Assembly: GCA_965220425.1 (NCBI GenBank)
Contig: OZ244830.1
Location: 3,410,001 to 3,474,000, forward strand
Direction: 5' to 3'
Source of the DNA: Azophilus sp965220425
Lineage (GTDB): Bacteria; Pseudomonadota; Gammaproteobacteria; Pseudomonadales; Azotimanducaceae
DNA: 64,000 nt
Position 1 is the stretch's first letter, and the number at the start of each line of letters is the position of its first letter. Under the pieces are notes generated by a model, which worked only from the letters and a program-made list of their open reading frames with translations, ran no database searches and was not told where the DNA came from. Positions 16,955-25,371 of this stretch are shown in pieces. Position numbers and translations under genes: made by a program.

Positions 16955-17779
16955 ATGACTGATTACACCGTCGAGGAACAGGTCATCTGTTACCTGGCCC
17001 GATCGTTTGACGCTGACGACAGCCTTGGCGTGTTCGGTGTGAACAACTGCATGAGTATCGCCATGTCACTGGCCAAGGAACTGTACGCACCGCGACTGTC
17101 GTTACTGGCGTGGGTCAAGGGCAAGTACGGCGTTCTCGGCAAGTTGCGTTTCCCGTTCGAGCAGGGACAGGTTCCGGAGGACTGGATAGAGACCCTGTAT
17201 TCCTCGGAAGAAGCGTTCGCGATGGTCAACAGCGGCAAGTACCTGGTGGTCATGCAACCCGTGCAGATCGACCAGCGCGGCTTCATGAACCTGTCGCTGC
17301 TCGGTGACATGCGCAAGCCGAAACACTCCTTTGTCGGCTCCAGAGGCTGCCCTAACAATACGGTGATGCAGCCAAGAACGTTCTACTTCGTGCCGAACCA
17401 CTCGCCGCGAGTCTTCGTCAAGCGGGTCGACTTCAGATCCGGCGTCGGTTACGGAGAGGAGCGGCGATCCGGCCTCGTGCGATGGGGCGCGCCCATCGAG
17501 GTCATCACCAACCTGTGCATCATCGACTTCGATGCCGAGATCGGCAAGGCGCGCCTCAAGTCGTTACACAAGGGGATAACACGGCCCCAAGTCGAGGAGA
17601 ACACCGGTTTCGAGTTGATCGTTCCCGACGATCTCGCCGAAACGGGAATTCCGACCGAGGCTGAACTCCGCCTGATCCGCGGCCTGATCGACCCTCTCGG
17701 CGTGCGCCGCCTCGATTTCGCAAGCCGGCACGAGTACGCACGGATCGAGGCGGAGATCCAGGCGGGCATGGCCGGCTGA
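16955..17779 (+). CDS. CoA-transferase family beta subunit (IpdB-like)
   Basis: A 274-residue beta-type subunit: VFGVNNCMSIAMSLAKELYAPRLSLL, SSEEAFAMVNSGKYLVVMQPVQIDQRGFMNLSLLG, VITNLCIIDFDAEIGKARLKSLHKG. The usual catalytic SEN/GxxG glutamate segment of class I CoA-transferases is not evident, as in IpdB where the pair acts as a ring-opening hydrolase. If so, this pair would cleave a cyclic CoA thioester, not swap CoA. Starts 16 bases after the alpha gene. Confidence 0.78.
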   Translation: MTDYTVEEQVICYLARSFDADDSLGVFGVNNCMSIAMSLAKELYAPRLSLLAWVKGKYGVLGKLRFPFEQGQVPEDWIETLYSSEEAFAMVNSGKYLVVMQPVQIDQRGFMNLSLLGDMRKPKHSFVGSRGCPNNTVMQPRTFYFVPNHSPRVFVKRVDFRSGVGYGEERRSGLVRWGAPIEVITNLCIIDFDAEIGKARLKSLHKGITRPQVEENTGFELIVPDDLAETGIPTEAELRLIRGLIDPLGVRRLDFASRHEYARIEAEIQAGMAG

Positions 17780-17811
17780 GCAGCGGCGTGCCCGGGCACC
17801 GGAGCCTTGCC

Positions 17812-19275
17812 ATGACCGGAATCAACATCCCCTACTACTACAGATCCATGGACTGGGGTGCGTTCGTCCGCAAGTTTCCCCCGCCCGCGGAGTTTGAAGA
17901 GACGGTATACCGATGGGACCGTAACCGGATCCGAAGAATGCGGGCCGAACGGTTCCTTGAAGCGATCGAGTTCGGATGGACCAATCCATTCTATCGGGCG
18001 AGATGGAAACAAGCAGGATTGCAGCCCGGCGCCATCCGGGGAATCGAGGACATTCGCAAGCTGCCGATCGTCTCGGCTCTGGATTTCAAGGCTGCCATCG
18101 ATGCGGCGCCCCCCTGGGGAGCGCACCAGGGGGTGACACCGGAAGATGCGCGAGACAAGCCGCTGAAAATCCAGACCAGCGGCGGGACCACCGGCAAACC
18201 GCGCCCTACCTTCTTCGGCCCGGTCGAGTGGGAAATGAATGGCATGTCCGCGGCCAGGGCGCTGGTCATACAGGGCGCCCGCCCCGGCGACGTGATGCAG
18301 ATTCCCATGACCTGCTACACCGGCAACGCCGGATGGGCCTATTACTACGCCTGCCACGCCTGGGCAGGCGTTGTGCCGGTCACAACCGGCGCGGGTTCGG
18401 TTACGCCCTCACGGCGCCAACTCGAGATTGCCCGGGACTGGGGAACCAACATCTGGCTTGCCGGACCGTATCACGTGCAACTGGCAAACACCGCCCTGGA
18501 GGAACTCGGATTCGATGTCCGAGACCTGAAAACCAAGTTTCTGCACGCCTTTCTCGGGCCGGACGAAACGGGTGGATTTCGCGCCGCCCTGGAGAACCTT
18601 TGGGGGTGTGACGTATATGACAACTACGGTACCCACGAACTCGGCCTGCCGGCATTCGAATGCAGGGAAAAAGCCGGGCAGCACCTGCAGGAAGACCTTG
18701 GCTATGTCGAAGTCATCGATCCGGGCACCGGGGAGTCGGTCAATCTCGAAAGTGGGGAAGCGGGAGACCTGGTGTACACCAGTTTCTATCGCCGGCATCC
18801 CCCTTTGATACGTTACAACCTCAAGGATCGCATGCGCTTCGTCGACTACGGGCAGCGATGCGGGTGTGGGAGTTTTTTGTTGCGGCGTGACCACCACCTC
18901 GGCCGTAGCGACGACATGGTCAAGCTGCGCGGAACCAACGTTTATCCGGAGGCGTGCCAGGATGCCGTGCATGCCGAACCGCGCGCCACGGGGGAATATC
19001 TCTGCGTCGTCGATGCTGTGCACAGCGACGACGGCATTTACCTGTCGGAAGAAATGTCTGTACGCGTCGAGTACGCCGACGCCAGTGTCGATTTGGAGGA
19101 CTTTCGAGAAAAGCTGGAAAACCGGCTGAAATCGGATCTGGGCGTGCGGGTATCGGTCGAGCCCGTCCCCCCGCACAGTCTGGTCGAATCGACCAGTGTT
19201 GACGGGTCGGAAATCAAGAAACGGCGGGTTCTGGATCGAAGAAGGTTGTCGGGAACGGAGCATGCGAATGAATAA
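17812..19275 (+). CDS. Phenylacetate-CoA ligase-like AMP-forming enzyme
   Basis: A 487-residue adenylate-forming enzyme that should activate a carboxylic acid to its CoA thioester. The ATP loop is IQTSGGTTGKPRPTFF (about residue 125), the adenylate motif DNYGTHELGLPAFEC, the hinge region YNLKDRMRFVDYG, then RSDDMVKLRGTNVYPE. The C-terminus keeps the catalytic lysine region EIKKRRVLDRR. It follows the PaaK pattern, and the substrate is unknown. I start at ATG 17812, which has a CGGAG site, not the upstream GTG 17788. Its end overlaps the RidA gene by 8 bases. Confidence 0.85.
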   Translation: MTGINIPYYYRSMDWGAFVRKFPPPAEFEETVYRWDRNRIRRMRAERFLEAIEFGWTNPFYRARWKQAGLQPGAIRGIEDIRKLPIVSALDFKAAIDAAPPWGAHQGVTPEDARDKPLKIQTSGGTTGKPRPTFFGPVEWEMNGMSAARALVIQGARPGDVMQIPMTCYTGNAGWAYYYACHAWAGVVPVTTGAGSVTPSRRQLEIARDWGTNIWLAGPYHVQLANTALEELGFDVRDLKTKFLHAFLGPDETGGFRAALENLWGCDVYDNYGTHELGLPAFECREKAGQHLQEDLGYVEVIDPGTGESVNLESGEAGDLVYTSFYRRHPPLIRYNLKDRMRFVDYGQRCGCGSFLLRRDHHLGRSDDMVKLRGTNVYPEACQDAVHAEPRATGEYLCVVDAVHSDDGIYLSEEMSVRVEYADASVDLEDFREKLENRLKSDLGVRVSVEPVPPHSLVESTSVDGSEIKKRRVLDRRRLSGTEHANE

Positions 19276-19705
19276 GGAGATCGTCTTTTATCGTGACGGA
19301 GCCGTTTCCTGGCCCAGAGCCGTCAAGGCCGGCAACTTGATTTTTTTTACGGCGGCCGGGGTCGACAAGCTGGGAAACGTGGCGGGTCCGGAGTTCGAAC
19401 AACAGTTGGAGTTCACCCTCAAAGAGCTGAAGGCCACCCTTGAAAGCCTCGGAAGCTCCATGACGGACATTCTGCAGGTAACCTGGTACTACGTTGATCT
19501 TTCTCGAGACCTGGAGAAAGCGCCGGCGATCAGGCGGGAATACATACCCGATGACAAAGTGCCGATGATGGCGGCAATAGGGGTGACGGAGTTGGCGCCG
19601 GTCGGAGATTGGCCGTTACTGATCGAAGTAACCGGCTGCGCCATAATCCCCGACCGGGTTTCCCGGCAGAGCCCGGACCACCAACTGGGGGTCGAGGCGC
19701 CGTGA
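19268..19705 (+). CDS. RidA/YjgF-family protein
   Basis: A 145-residue Rid-family protein: GAVSWPRAVKAGNLIFFTAAGVDKLGNVAG, QLEFTLKELKATLESLGSSMTDILQVTWYYVDL, then the C-terminal VTELAPVGDWPLLIEVTGCA. The arginine typical of imine deaminases (in the RCxxE-type C-terminal motif) is not obvious, so this may be a Rid subgroup with another role in the pathway. GGAG at 19257-19260 is 7 bases before ATG 19268. Last gene of the operon; it converges with the TetR gene. Confidence 0.82.
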   Translation: MNKEIVFYRDGAVSWPRAVKAGNLIFFTAAGVDKLGNVAGPEFEQQLEFTLKELKATLESLGSSMTDILQVTWYYVDLSRDLEKAPAIRREYIPDDKVPMMAAIGVTELAPVGDWPLLIEVTGCAIIPDRVSRQSPDHQLGVEAP

Positions 19706-19806
19706 ACACGCGACCGGCAATCCGAGGTGACCGACCCCGGCCGCCCGGCGCGGCGATGCCTCTCAGTAGAAGGCTGGCAGTCGGTTCCGGCGCCAGGCCG
19801 GTCGAG

Positions 19807-20433
19807 TCAATTCAACAACGTTGAGTACGTGCCGCGAGTCAACCCGCCCAAAGCAATCGCGAGGAAGGCGGATATGACCTGTTCCGGCGCTTTCACCTCG
19901 CCAGCACGTCCCATTTCGTCAAGAATCCCCTCCATCGACCCTGAAATAATTGTGGCGGCAAGTTCGGCGGGGAGATCGATAAAGTCTCCGGATTTTACGC
20001 CTTCCACCACGATCTTCCTGATGGTCGTGAGAACGCGGTTGGCTCGCGTCGCCTGGCCGACTTGCCTTGCCCGGACTTTTGGCCGCGCCTGGGAAATCGC
20101 GAAGTAGAGTTGCTGGTTCTTTATCAGTTCGCCCAGTGTTTTTCGGAGCAGACGTTCCATCTTCACGACCGGACTGCCGTCGGCCTCGCCGATCGCCTCG
20201 ATCTCGGCGACAATCGGCGAGAAAACCCGACCCTCCACAAATTCCACGATCGCATCCCGGTCTGCAAAGTAGTTGTAAAGGGTGCCCCTGGAGATGCCAA
20301 TTCGTTCCGCCAGCCGCTCCAGCGTCAGGCCGTCAGCCCCTTGGGATTCGAGGATCTTCACCGCATGTTGATGAACCTGGTCTCTCATCAACTCGTTCAG
20401 GACGTCTTTCTGAATGGCCGAATATCGCGGCAC
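19807..20433 (-). CDS. TetR-family transcriptional regulator
   Basis: A 208-residue regulator. The helix-turn-helix is clear in ESQGADGLTLERLAERIGISRGTLYNYFADRDAI (about residues 28-60), and the C-terminal ligand domain has ATIISGSMEGILDEM. I start at GTG 20433, which has AAGGAG six bases upstream. The ORF is open to 20544 but that adds an unlikely N-tail. It faces the TonB/NIPSNAP operon from its far end and is the likely ligand-responsive regulator of that block. The palindrome at 11855-11882 is a plausible target. Confidence 0.9.
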   Translation of the reverse strand: MPRYSAIQKDVLNELMRDQVHQHAVKILESQGADGLTLERLAERIGISRGTLYNYFADRDAIVEFVEGRVFSPIVAEIEAIGEADGSPVVKMERLLRKTLGELIKNQQLYFAISQARPKVRARQVGQATRANRVLTTIRKIVVEGVKSGDFIDLPAELAATIISGSMEGILDEMGRAGEVKAPEQVISAFLAIALGGLTRGTYSTLLN

Positions 20434-20474
20434 GGCGCTTTGCTCCTTGAATTGACTCAACGTAGGAATAGTGA

Positions 20475-20723
20475 CTAGGCGCCGCCGATTATACAACTCA
20501 AGCCTCCCGCGGGGGATGGGAGATAAATGGGGTGACCCGCGCACACTGACCGTGCGAAAGTCTGCCCCACGTTACAGCTTGCCAGGGGGCTAGAATGCGC
20601 ACCGTCACTTCCGTTTCCCATCACGACCTGAACAGCGTCGGCGAGGCTGCGCCCGATGCCACCGCCATCCCCGGCAACGCACACGACCTTGCCGGCAACG
20701 CTGAACATGTCCTGGAAATCCAT
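20475..20723 (-). pseudogene. Truncated short-chain dehydrogenase, N-terminal fragment
   Basis: The first about 28 codons read MDFQDMFSVAGKVV followed by GDGGGIGRSLADAV, the Rossmann start of an SDR with its TGxxxGIG-type motif altered to AGDGGGIG. After that, homology ends and the frame continues as unrelated residues to 20475. The ribosome site AAGGAG and ATG are intact. A 250-residue enzyme has been reduced to its first strand and loop. Confidence 0.65.
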
Positions 20724-20731
20724 AGTTCTCC

Positions 20732-20753
20732 TTCGGTAGAGTCGTCTACCGAA
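20732..20753 (-). promoter_or_regulatory. Palindrome over the ribosome site of the SDR fragment
   Basis: Perfect 9-bp arms TTCGGTAGA (20732-20740) and TCTACCGAA (20745-20753) around GTCG. Read on the minus strand, its end overlaps the AAGGAG ribosome site of the SDR fragment. It could be a repressor operator left from the deleted gene or an RNA hairpin that hides the ribosome site. Confidence 0.55.
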
Positions 20754-20915
20754 ATGCTAACAGACGATCTGGCCGTGGCGAGGTGCGGGCACAGGGCACC
20801 TTCCTGGCGCACCGCGTTCAATGCGTCTCCAGAAACCGCTCAATTCCACGAAAACATTTTCAGGAGCCGATTTCGGTGCTAGTGTTCGGTGCTGATATCG
20901 GTACTTGGAACGGCC

Positions 20916-21134
20916 ATGCGATACGTAACCATGACGGAATTCAAGCAACAGGCCAGCCGGATTCTCGACGACAGGAAACCGACAGCGATCCTGCGAAACA
21001 GCAAGATTGAAGGATACTACGTTCCGGCGGAATCCCTGACGTTCGACACCATGGACGATACCCGCGTGCAGGAACTCACCCGGTCAATTCTCGATCAGCG
21101 ATCGGACGTGCTGGAATACCTGGCCAATCGGTGA
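20916..21134 (+). CDS. phd: Phd/YefM-type antitoxin
   Basis: A 72-residue antitoxin that would neutralise the Doc toxin encoded next. The N-terminus MRYVTMTEFKQQASRILDDRKPTAILRNSKIEGYYVP is the Phd DNA-binding fold (beta hairpin plus helix). The C-terminal helix TRVQELTRSILDQRSDVLEYLAN would bind the toxin. ATG 20916 fits the family length; an upstream in-frame start at 20889 looks unlikely. It overlaps doc by 4 bases. Confidence 0.85.
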   Translation: MRYVTMTEFKQQASRILDDRKPTAILRNSKIEGYYVPAESLTFDTMDDTRVQELTRSILDQRSDVLEYLANR

Positions 21135-21538
21135 GGATCGCGCTACCGACTGAACAGCAGGCCGCCGACCTGCATGAACATCTGTTGGCGAGAGATGGCG
21201 GACTGCCCGGATCGAGAACCGGCACTTCGATCGGCGCCATTCTCGGACGAATCCAGACGAATCTGGCATACCGGTACGAAAATCGGACTGTCCAGCAGGT
21301 CGCCGCGTTCGCCGTCTACGCGTTTACGGTCGGTCATCCATTCAATGACGCGAACAAACGTACGGCGCTCGCCGTCGGCGATCTGATCCTGTTGATGAAC
21401 GACGCAAGAGTCATCCGGTCCGAGTATCAGATCGAGCTTGCCGACCAGATCGTCGAGCTTGCCGCAGGCAACATCGGCCAAGACCAGTTTATTGAAAGGT
21501 ACATCGAGTTGCTGGAGCGGGGTGCCAAAACAACCTGA
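21131..21538 (+). CDS. doc: Doc-type toxin (Fic fold)
   Basis: A 135-residue Doc toxin. The Fic catalytic motif HPFNDANKRTALA is complete with its His and Asn-Lys-Arg. The N-terminal DGGLPGSRTG matches the Doc start motif. Doc phosphorylates EF-Tu and so stops translation. GTG start at 21131 inside the end of phd. With the preceding gene it forms an apparently intact phd-doc module. Confidence 0.9.
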   Translation: MRIALPTEQQAADLHEHLLARDGGLPGSRTGTSIGAILGRIQTNLAYRYENRTVQQVAAFAVYAFTVGHPFNDANKRTALAVGDLILLMNDARVIRSEYQIELADQIVELAAGNIGQDQFIERYIELLERGAKTT

Positions 21539-21840
21539 ATCTGGCGTCCTCTAGGGGAGTCGCATCAATATTTTTATTCTTATATTTCAATAAGTTAAAA
21601 TTTGAAAACATTTTGGCCCTCCAATTGGCCCCGCAATTGCCGTTCGCCTGAGATCATCCTTGGTCGAGTTCCCTGACTTCACGACAATTCCATATTAATC
21701 GATAATTTAGATTCATTTCGCTGCAATTGGCCTTGCGACGCGAGGTATCAACCCAACCGCTCTGGAAGGCGGCCCGCTCCCGAATTCGCCGGACGGTAGC
21801 CTAATCCAGCCTCATCATTTGGTCCCGGTAAGGATCCGCC
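21539..21840. other. Gene-free AT-rich stretch with tRNA-Glu 3'-end-like sequence
   Basis: About 300 bp without a supported gene between doc and the large repeat protein. Bases 21542-21562 (TGGCGTCCTCTAGGGGAGTCG) resemble the reverse complement of a bacterial tRNA-Glu 3' end, as left by tRNA-targeting integrases. It is followed by a strongly AT-rich patch (21563-21616) and two short repeats of CAATTGGCC/GCAATTG. No integrase or full tRNA gene is present. Confidence 0.5.
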
Positions 21841-24800
21841 TCACTCCGGTGCGGTTGAGAGATTGGTCAAGTGGCCCGTCGGACTGGACAACAGACTCAT
21901 CACAAAAATGGGCTCCTCCGACTCGACCAGCAGCCGCCACTTTCCGGTACCGTTCCCCAGAGCACCGTCGAATCCGGCGCCGCCGGACTCCAACTCCTGC
22001 GCGTCGAGCGTTCTCGTAACGCCGGCAGGGATGGAGACTCGAATCTCGTCCCCCGCCGCGACGCCCGCGTCGTCGGTTCCCGTGATGGTGACGTCGGCGG
22101 CCAGTTCGGTGGGATTGATCATGCGCAGCCGGCTTAACTGGTTCAGGTTGCTTCCGGGGTTGAAGACGACTATCCGGTGTCGGCCGCCCTCGTCCACGGG
22201 CGCCGCGTCGTGGATCGAGGTGAGGAATCCGTCAGCGGGCGTGCGGATGTAGCCCAGCACCTCGATGTCGAGACTGCTCGAAAGCGAGAGCCACCAGTCG
22301 CCGTTACCTGCCCCGGTACCGACAGGCAACCCCTTCCCCGGGTTGCCGTCTTCCAGGTCGTTCGAATTGAAGTGAACGGTCGCGTTGGCGCCGATCCGCA
22401 ACCACACCGGGCCGAACGGAACGCCCTCGTCATCGGTGGCGGTGATCTGGACCGCACCCGACCGTGCAGAGTGGTTGATGACGCGCGAGAAACCCTGGCG
22501 AATCCGGTCTGACGCCGAGGGGAACATCGGCACAACCTGCTTTCCTCGCGTACCCGCAGCCACCACGGTCACGGTTGCGGTCGCCGTCGCCGGGTTTCCC
22601 GCGAGGTCGGTCGCGGTGAACGTCACCCTGTGCTCACCTACCGGCAATGGACCGCGCGGTTCGGCGGTGATCGTGATATCGCCGGTCGCAGCCACATCGT
22701 CCGACACCGTCAGGTGTGCGAGCAGCAGCGACCGGCTCAGTGCGACACCTTCGGGAGAGTGAGCTTCCACCACGAAGTCGGTCACCGCGATCTCGGGCGG
22801 CGTCTCGTCGACGCTGCGGGATCCGTCGAGCGGGTAAGCGTCGTCCCCGTCGGCGACCCCGTCGTTGTCGTCGTCACCATCGCAGGCATCGCCCTCGCCG
22901 TCGGAGTCCGTGTCCGTCTGGTGGCGGTTGGAGACGTTCGGGCAGTTGTCTTCCGAGTCCGACACACCGTCCCGGTCTCGGTCGATGCTCTCCGGCGGGC
23001 GGTGGGTATCGACGGGTGGCGCGCCGCGGGCGAAGATCAAGATGCCGTGGTCCGGCGTGCTGAGGTAGACGGAGCGGTCGTCCGGATCGCGGATCTCAAC
23101 CGGATTGCCTTTCGAGTCCCGGTCACCGTCCGCCAGCCGGCCTGCGTAGCGCAGCCACCCCGGATCCTCCGCTTGCTCCCACCGGAGCGTGAACGCTCCG
23201 CCCCGTCCGCCACCGCGAATGCCCAGCGCGATCGTGTAGCGAACGCCCGCCCTGGCCTCGAACAGCAATTCGCTCTCGCTGCGCTGCCAGCGGTTGGAGG
23301 CCACGATGTCCAGACCGCCGAGCCCGTCCGCGCCATCGCGGTGAACCGTCAACGCCCACGGTCCCCCGTCGCCGTCCACGGCGAAGCGGACCCAGCCCGA
23401 GGCCGTGGCCTCGTAGGTCCACCAGAGGGTCGACCGGCCGAGAACGTCGCTCCGCTCGCCCCGCGCCCCGGTTGCGAACCGGTTCGAACCGGACACCGTT
23501 CCGGAGGAGCCGGTCATCGCCGCAGCCCCGGCCGCCTCATCGTTGCCCGGCGTTAATCCCCAGACCAGCTTTGCGGACACGTTGAACTCCCCGTAAGCTG
23601 CCGGATGCCCCGTGCCCAGTCCTGCCGCTATCCAGTACGGTTCTCCGCCCAGGGCATCCAGCAGGAAGTCGAACGGCGCCCCGGGTCCGCTTTCCGCCAC
23701 CAGGCGCAGGTCTTTCAATTCCGTCCCCGTGAACATCGTTACGCGCATCTTCGGATAGGTCGGCACCACCTCCCCGACATCTTCGATGCGCCACGCATAA
23801 AGGCCATTATCCGGTGCATCCCACCGCCACCACTTGGTCCGAACGCCGGTTTGGGGGGGTTCATCCGGTTCAACGGTCGATCGGCCGTCGACGTCGACAA
23901 CCTGTTCCGCCAAGGACCCGTTCTCGATCGGCTGAGCGTCCGCGAACCGGTCGTTGCCCGTGCGTGCCGTCTCGTGAGCCCAGGAAAGCTGGTACGCGCT
24001 CGGGCTGGCTTGGCCGCCGGACTCGGCAACCGCAATGCGATATTCCCGGCCCCCGCGAGCCACAAGAAAGGCGTTGGCGGCCGGCCTTTGGGAAACGAGC
24101 CGCAACGTCGACACGCTGTCGCCTTCGAACGCAAGCACCTGTTTCGGATACGGGACCACGAACAGCCAGGTGCCATCCGAGGGCGCCGTCCACCGAAACC
24201 AGGTCGTGGCGGCCGCTGCGCCGAACGACTCGCCGGCCTGCAGGGTCGCTCCCAGGCTGCTGCCTTCGACGCTACCCGACTCCCCATCCAGGGTAACGGC
24301 GTCCGCGAAGTCGTCATTCACGGGGCGTCCACCGGGCGACCAGCGAAGGTCCATGGCGGCGCCCCTGGAGGAATTGCCGATGCGGACGCGGTACGTCCGC
24401 CCTTGCTCGGCAAAGAGCTCCGCTTGCCAGAGCGCGGCTGCCACCTCGCGAAGGGCCGCCACCCGATCGCCCTGGAAAACGTGTACCCGGTCGTAGCGCG
24501 CGATGTCATCTCGATCGCTGTAGTCCGCGGCGAGTACGGGGACGCTGAACCGGAACGCGCCGTCGGACGGCGCCGTCCAGGTATACCAGACGGTGCCTGC
24601 CGGCCGTCCTCGCCGGGAATCGAACACCGGTTCCCCCGGCTCGGGCGTGGCATGCAGCAGATCCAGGGCCCTGGAGCCTTCTTCGTTTGCGATCACACTG
24701 GCCGTGGCGAAGTCGTCATTGGCGGGTTTCGTCATTTCCGGAAGATTTCCGGATCCCACCCGTACCGAAACCGACCCCGCACTACCGTTCCAGGCGCTGG

Positions 24801-24936
24801 CCGTAAATCTGTGTGCGAGGGGCGCCCCCTCGCGCTCCCGGGCTGAGGGCTCCGTTATCGGCTCTTGACGTATGCTGGATACGCCCGCGAGCCGACGCCG
24901 CGCATCTGGAGGCTTGTGCACGCGCTGACCGCTCAT
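21841..24936 (-). CDS. Large extracellular repeat protein, N-terminally truncated
   Basis: Up to 1031 residues. At least four modules begin with NDDFA/NDRFADA and contain TxWxRWTAPSDGTW or similar, a beta-sandwich repeat of secreted proteins. About residue 620-690 holds thrombospondin type-3-like calcium repeats (DRDGVSDSEDNCPN, DTDSDGEGDACDGDDDNDGVADGDDAYP). A HYR/Ig-like domain (ETPPEIAVTDFVVEAHS...ATATVTVV) and a beta-rich C-terminal region follow. No signal peptide is present. The first about 27 codons come from the 105-bp repeat, and the next ones look like the last strand of a lost module (FTASAWNGSAGSVSVRVG). The gene has therefore probably lost its 5' end. An internal start at ATG 24735 is possible. 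Confidence 0.75.
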   Translation of the reverse strand: MSGQRVHKPPDARRRLAGVSSIRQEPITEPSAREREGAPLAHRFTASAWNGSAGSVSVRVGSGNLPEMTKPANDDFATASVIANEEGSRALDLLHATPEPGEPVFDSRRGRPAGTVWYTWTAPSDGAFRFSVPVLAADYSDRDDIARYDRVHVFQGDRVAALREVAAALWQAELFAEQGRTYRVRIGNSSRGAAMDLRWSPGGRPVNDDFADAVTLDGESGSVEGSSLGATLQAGESFGAAAATTWFRWTAPSDGTWLFVVPYPKQVLAFEGDSVSTLRLVSQRPAANAFLVARGGREYRIAVAESGGQASPSAYQLSWAHETARTGNDRFADAQPIENGSLAEQVVDVDGRSTVEPDEPPQTGVRTKWWRWDAPDNGLYAWRIEDVGEVVPTYPKMRVTMFTGTELKDLRLVAESGPGAPFDFLLDALGGEPYWIAAGLGTGHPAAYGEFNVSAKLVWGLTPGNDEAAGAAAMTGSSGTVSGSNRFATGARGERSDVLGRSTLWWTYEATASGWVRFAVDGDGGPWALTVHRDGADGLGGLDIVASNRWQRSESELLFEARAGVRYTIALGIRGGGRGGAFTLRWEQAEDPGWLRYAGRLADGDRDSKGNPVEIRDPDDRSVYLSTPDHGILIFARGAPPVDTHRPPESIDRDRDGVSDSEDNCPNVSNRHQTDTDSDGEGDACDGDDDNDGVADGDDAYPLDGSRSVDETPPEIAVTDFVVEAHSPEGVALSRSLLLAHLTVSDDVAATGDITITAEPRGPLPVGEHRVTFTATDLAGNPATATATVTVVAAGTRGKQVVPMFPSASDRIRQGFSRVINHSARSGAVQITATDDEGVPFGPVWLRIGANATVHFNSNDLEDGNPGKGLPVGTGAGNGDWWLSLSSSLDIEVLGYIRTPADGFLTSIHDAAPVDEGGRHRIVVFNPGSNLNQLSRLRMINPTELAADVTITGTDDAGVAAGDEIRVSIPAGVTRTLDAQELESGGAGFDGALGNGTGKWRLLVESEEPIFVMSLLSSPTGHLTNLSTAPE

Positions 24937-24959
24937 TTCCAGGTGGTTGGACCACTAGT
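24854..24959 (-). repeat. 105-bp inverted repeat, copy B
   Basis: Reverse-complement partner of 11646-11750. The GTGGTTGGACCAC palindrome is at 24943-24955 on the plus strand; the inner hairpin is less perfect than in copy A. The start of the large repeat protein lies inside it. Its outer TAG ends the HTH fragment coming from the other side. Confidence 0.92.
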
Positions 24960-25101
24960 TGCGCAGGATGTGAACGCTGATCTCGACTGCCCTTGCGAAT
25001 TCGGTCTGAGTCAGGCCGATAAAGCGTCGTAACGCGGCAATTTCCGCTCTGGTTTCGAACCGTCCCTGCATCAGGCGCCGGCGCTCAACCAGACCACACA
25101 T
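24955..25101 (-). pseudogene. XRE/HigA-type antitoxin gene, truncated by repeat B
   Basis: Begins MCGLVERRRLMQGRFETR and reaches a helix-turn-helix ALRRFIGLTQTEFARAVEIS, then VHILRN and a TAG. In XRE antitoxins of this type the frame normally goes on with Trp-Glu-Gln-Gly. Here the stop codon is made by the first bases of the 105-bp repeat. 48 residues remain of about 90-110. No toxin partner was recognised upstream. Confidence 0.65.
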
Positions 25102-25176
25102 TCGCGGATTGGGTTTACGAATGAATCAACTGGCAAGCCGACGACCACCTTCTCGTTGGTCGGAGGTAACGCCTTG

Positions 25177-25371
25177 TTAGCGCACTTCAAACTTCTTATT
25201 CTTCACCGCCAAGACGGCATCGCGGTCCACTCGGGCGGTGCCGACGGGGTTGCCGATTAGGGTATAGGACATGCCCATGTTGAGCGCTGCCGTGCGCAGC
25301 AGATCGAGCGACTCCCATATCGCGCGTACCGTGCCCTGGGTTGCGCCGATCGGATCGAGGGCCGCAGTCAT
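25177..25371 (-). pseudogene. Enoyl-CoA hydratase/isomerase, C-terminal remnant
   Basis: 64 codons reading QGTVRAIWESLDLLRTAALN, then MGMSYTLIGNP, and ending KKFEVR. This is the style of the last helices of crotonase-family enzymes, where such a tail follows the active site. No upstream crotonase part exists; the next bases belong to a hydrolase remnant. Not expected to be functional. Confidence 0.6.

Noticed and set aside
21542..21562. tRNA gene
   Set aside because: Only about 20 bp of a tRNA 3' end are present; no acceptor, D-arm or anticodon arm can be folded around it.
11646..24959. Calling the 13.3-kb block a transposon
   Set aside because: The ends are inverted repeats, but no transposase or integrase lies inside and no target duplication is visible at the outer edges. 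Reported as repeats and as a finding only.
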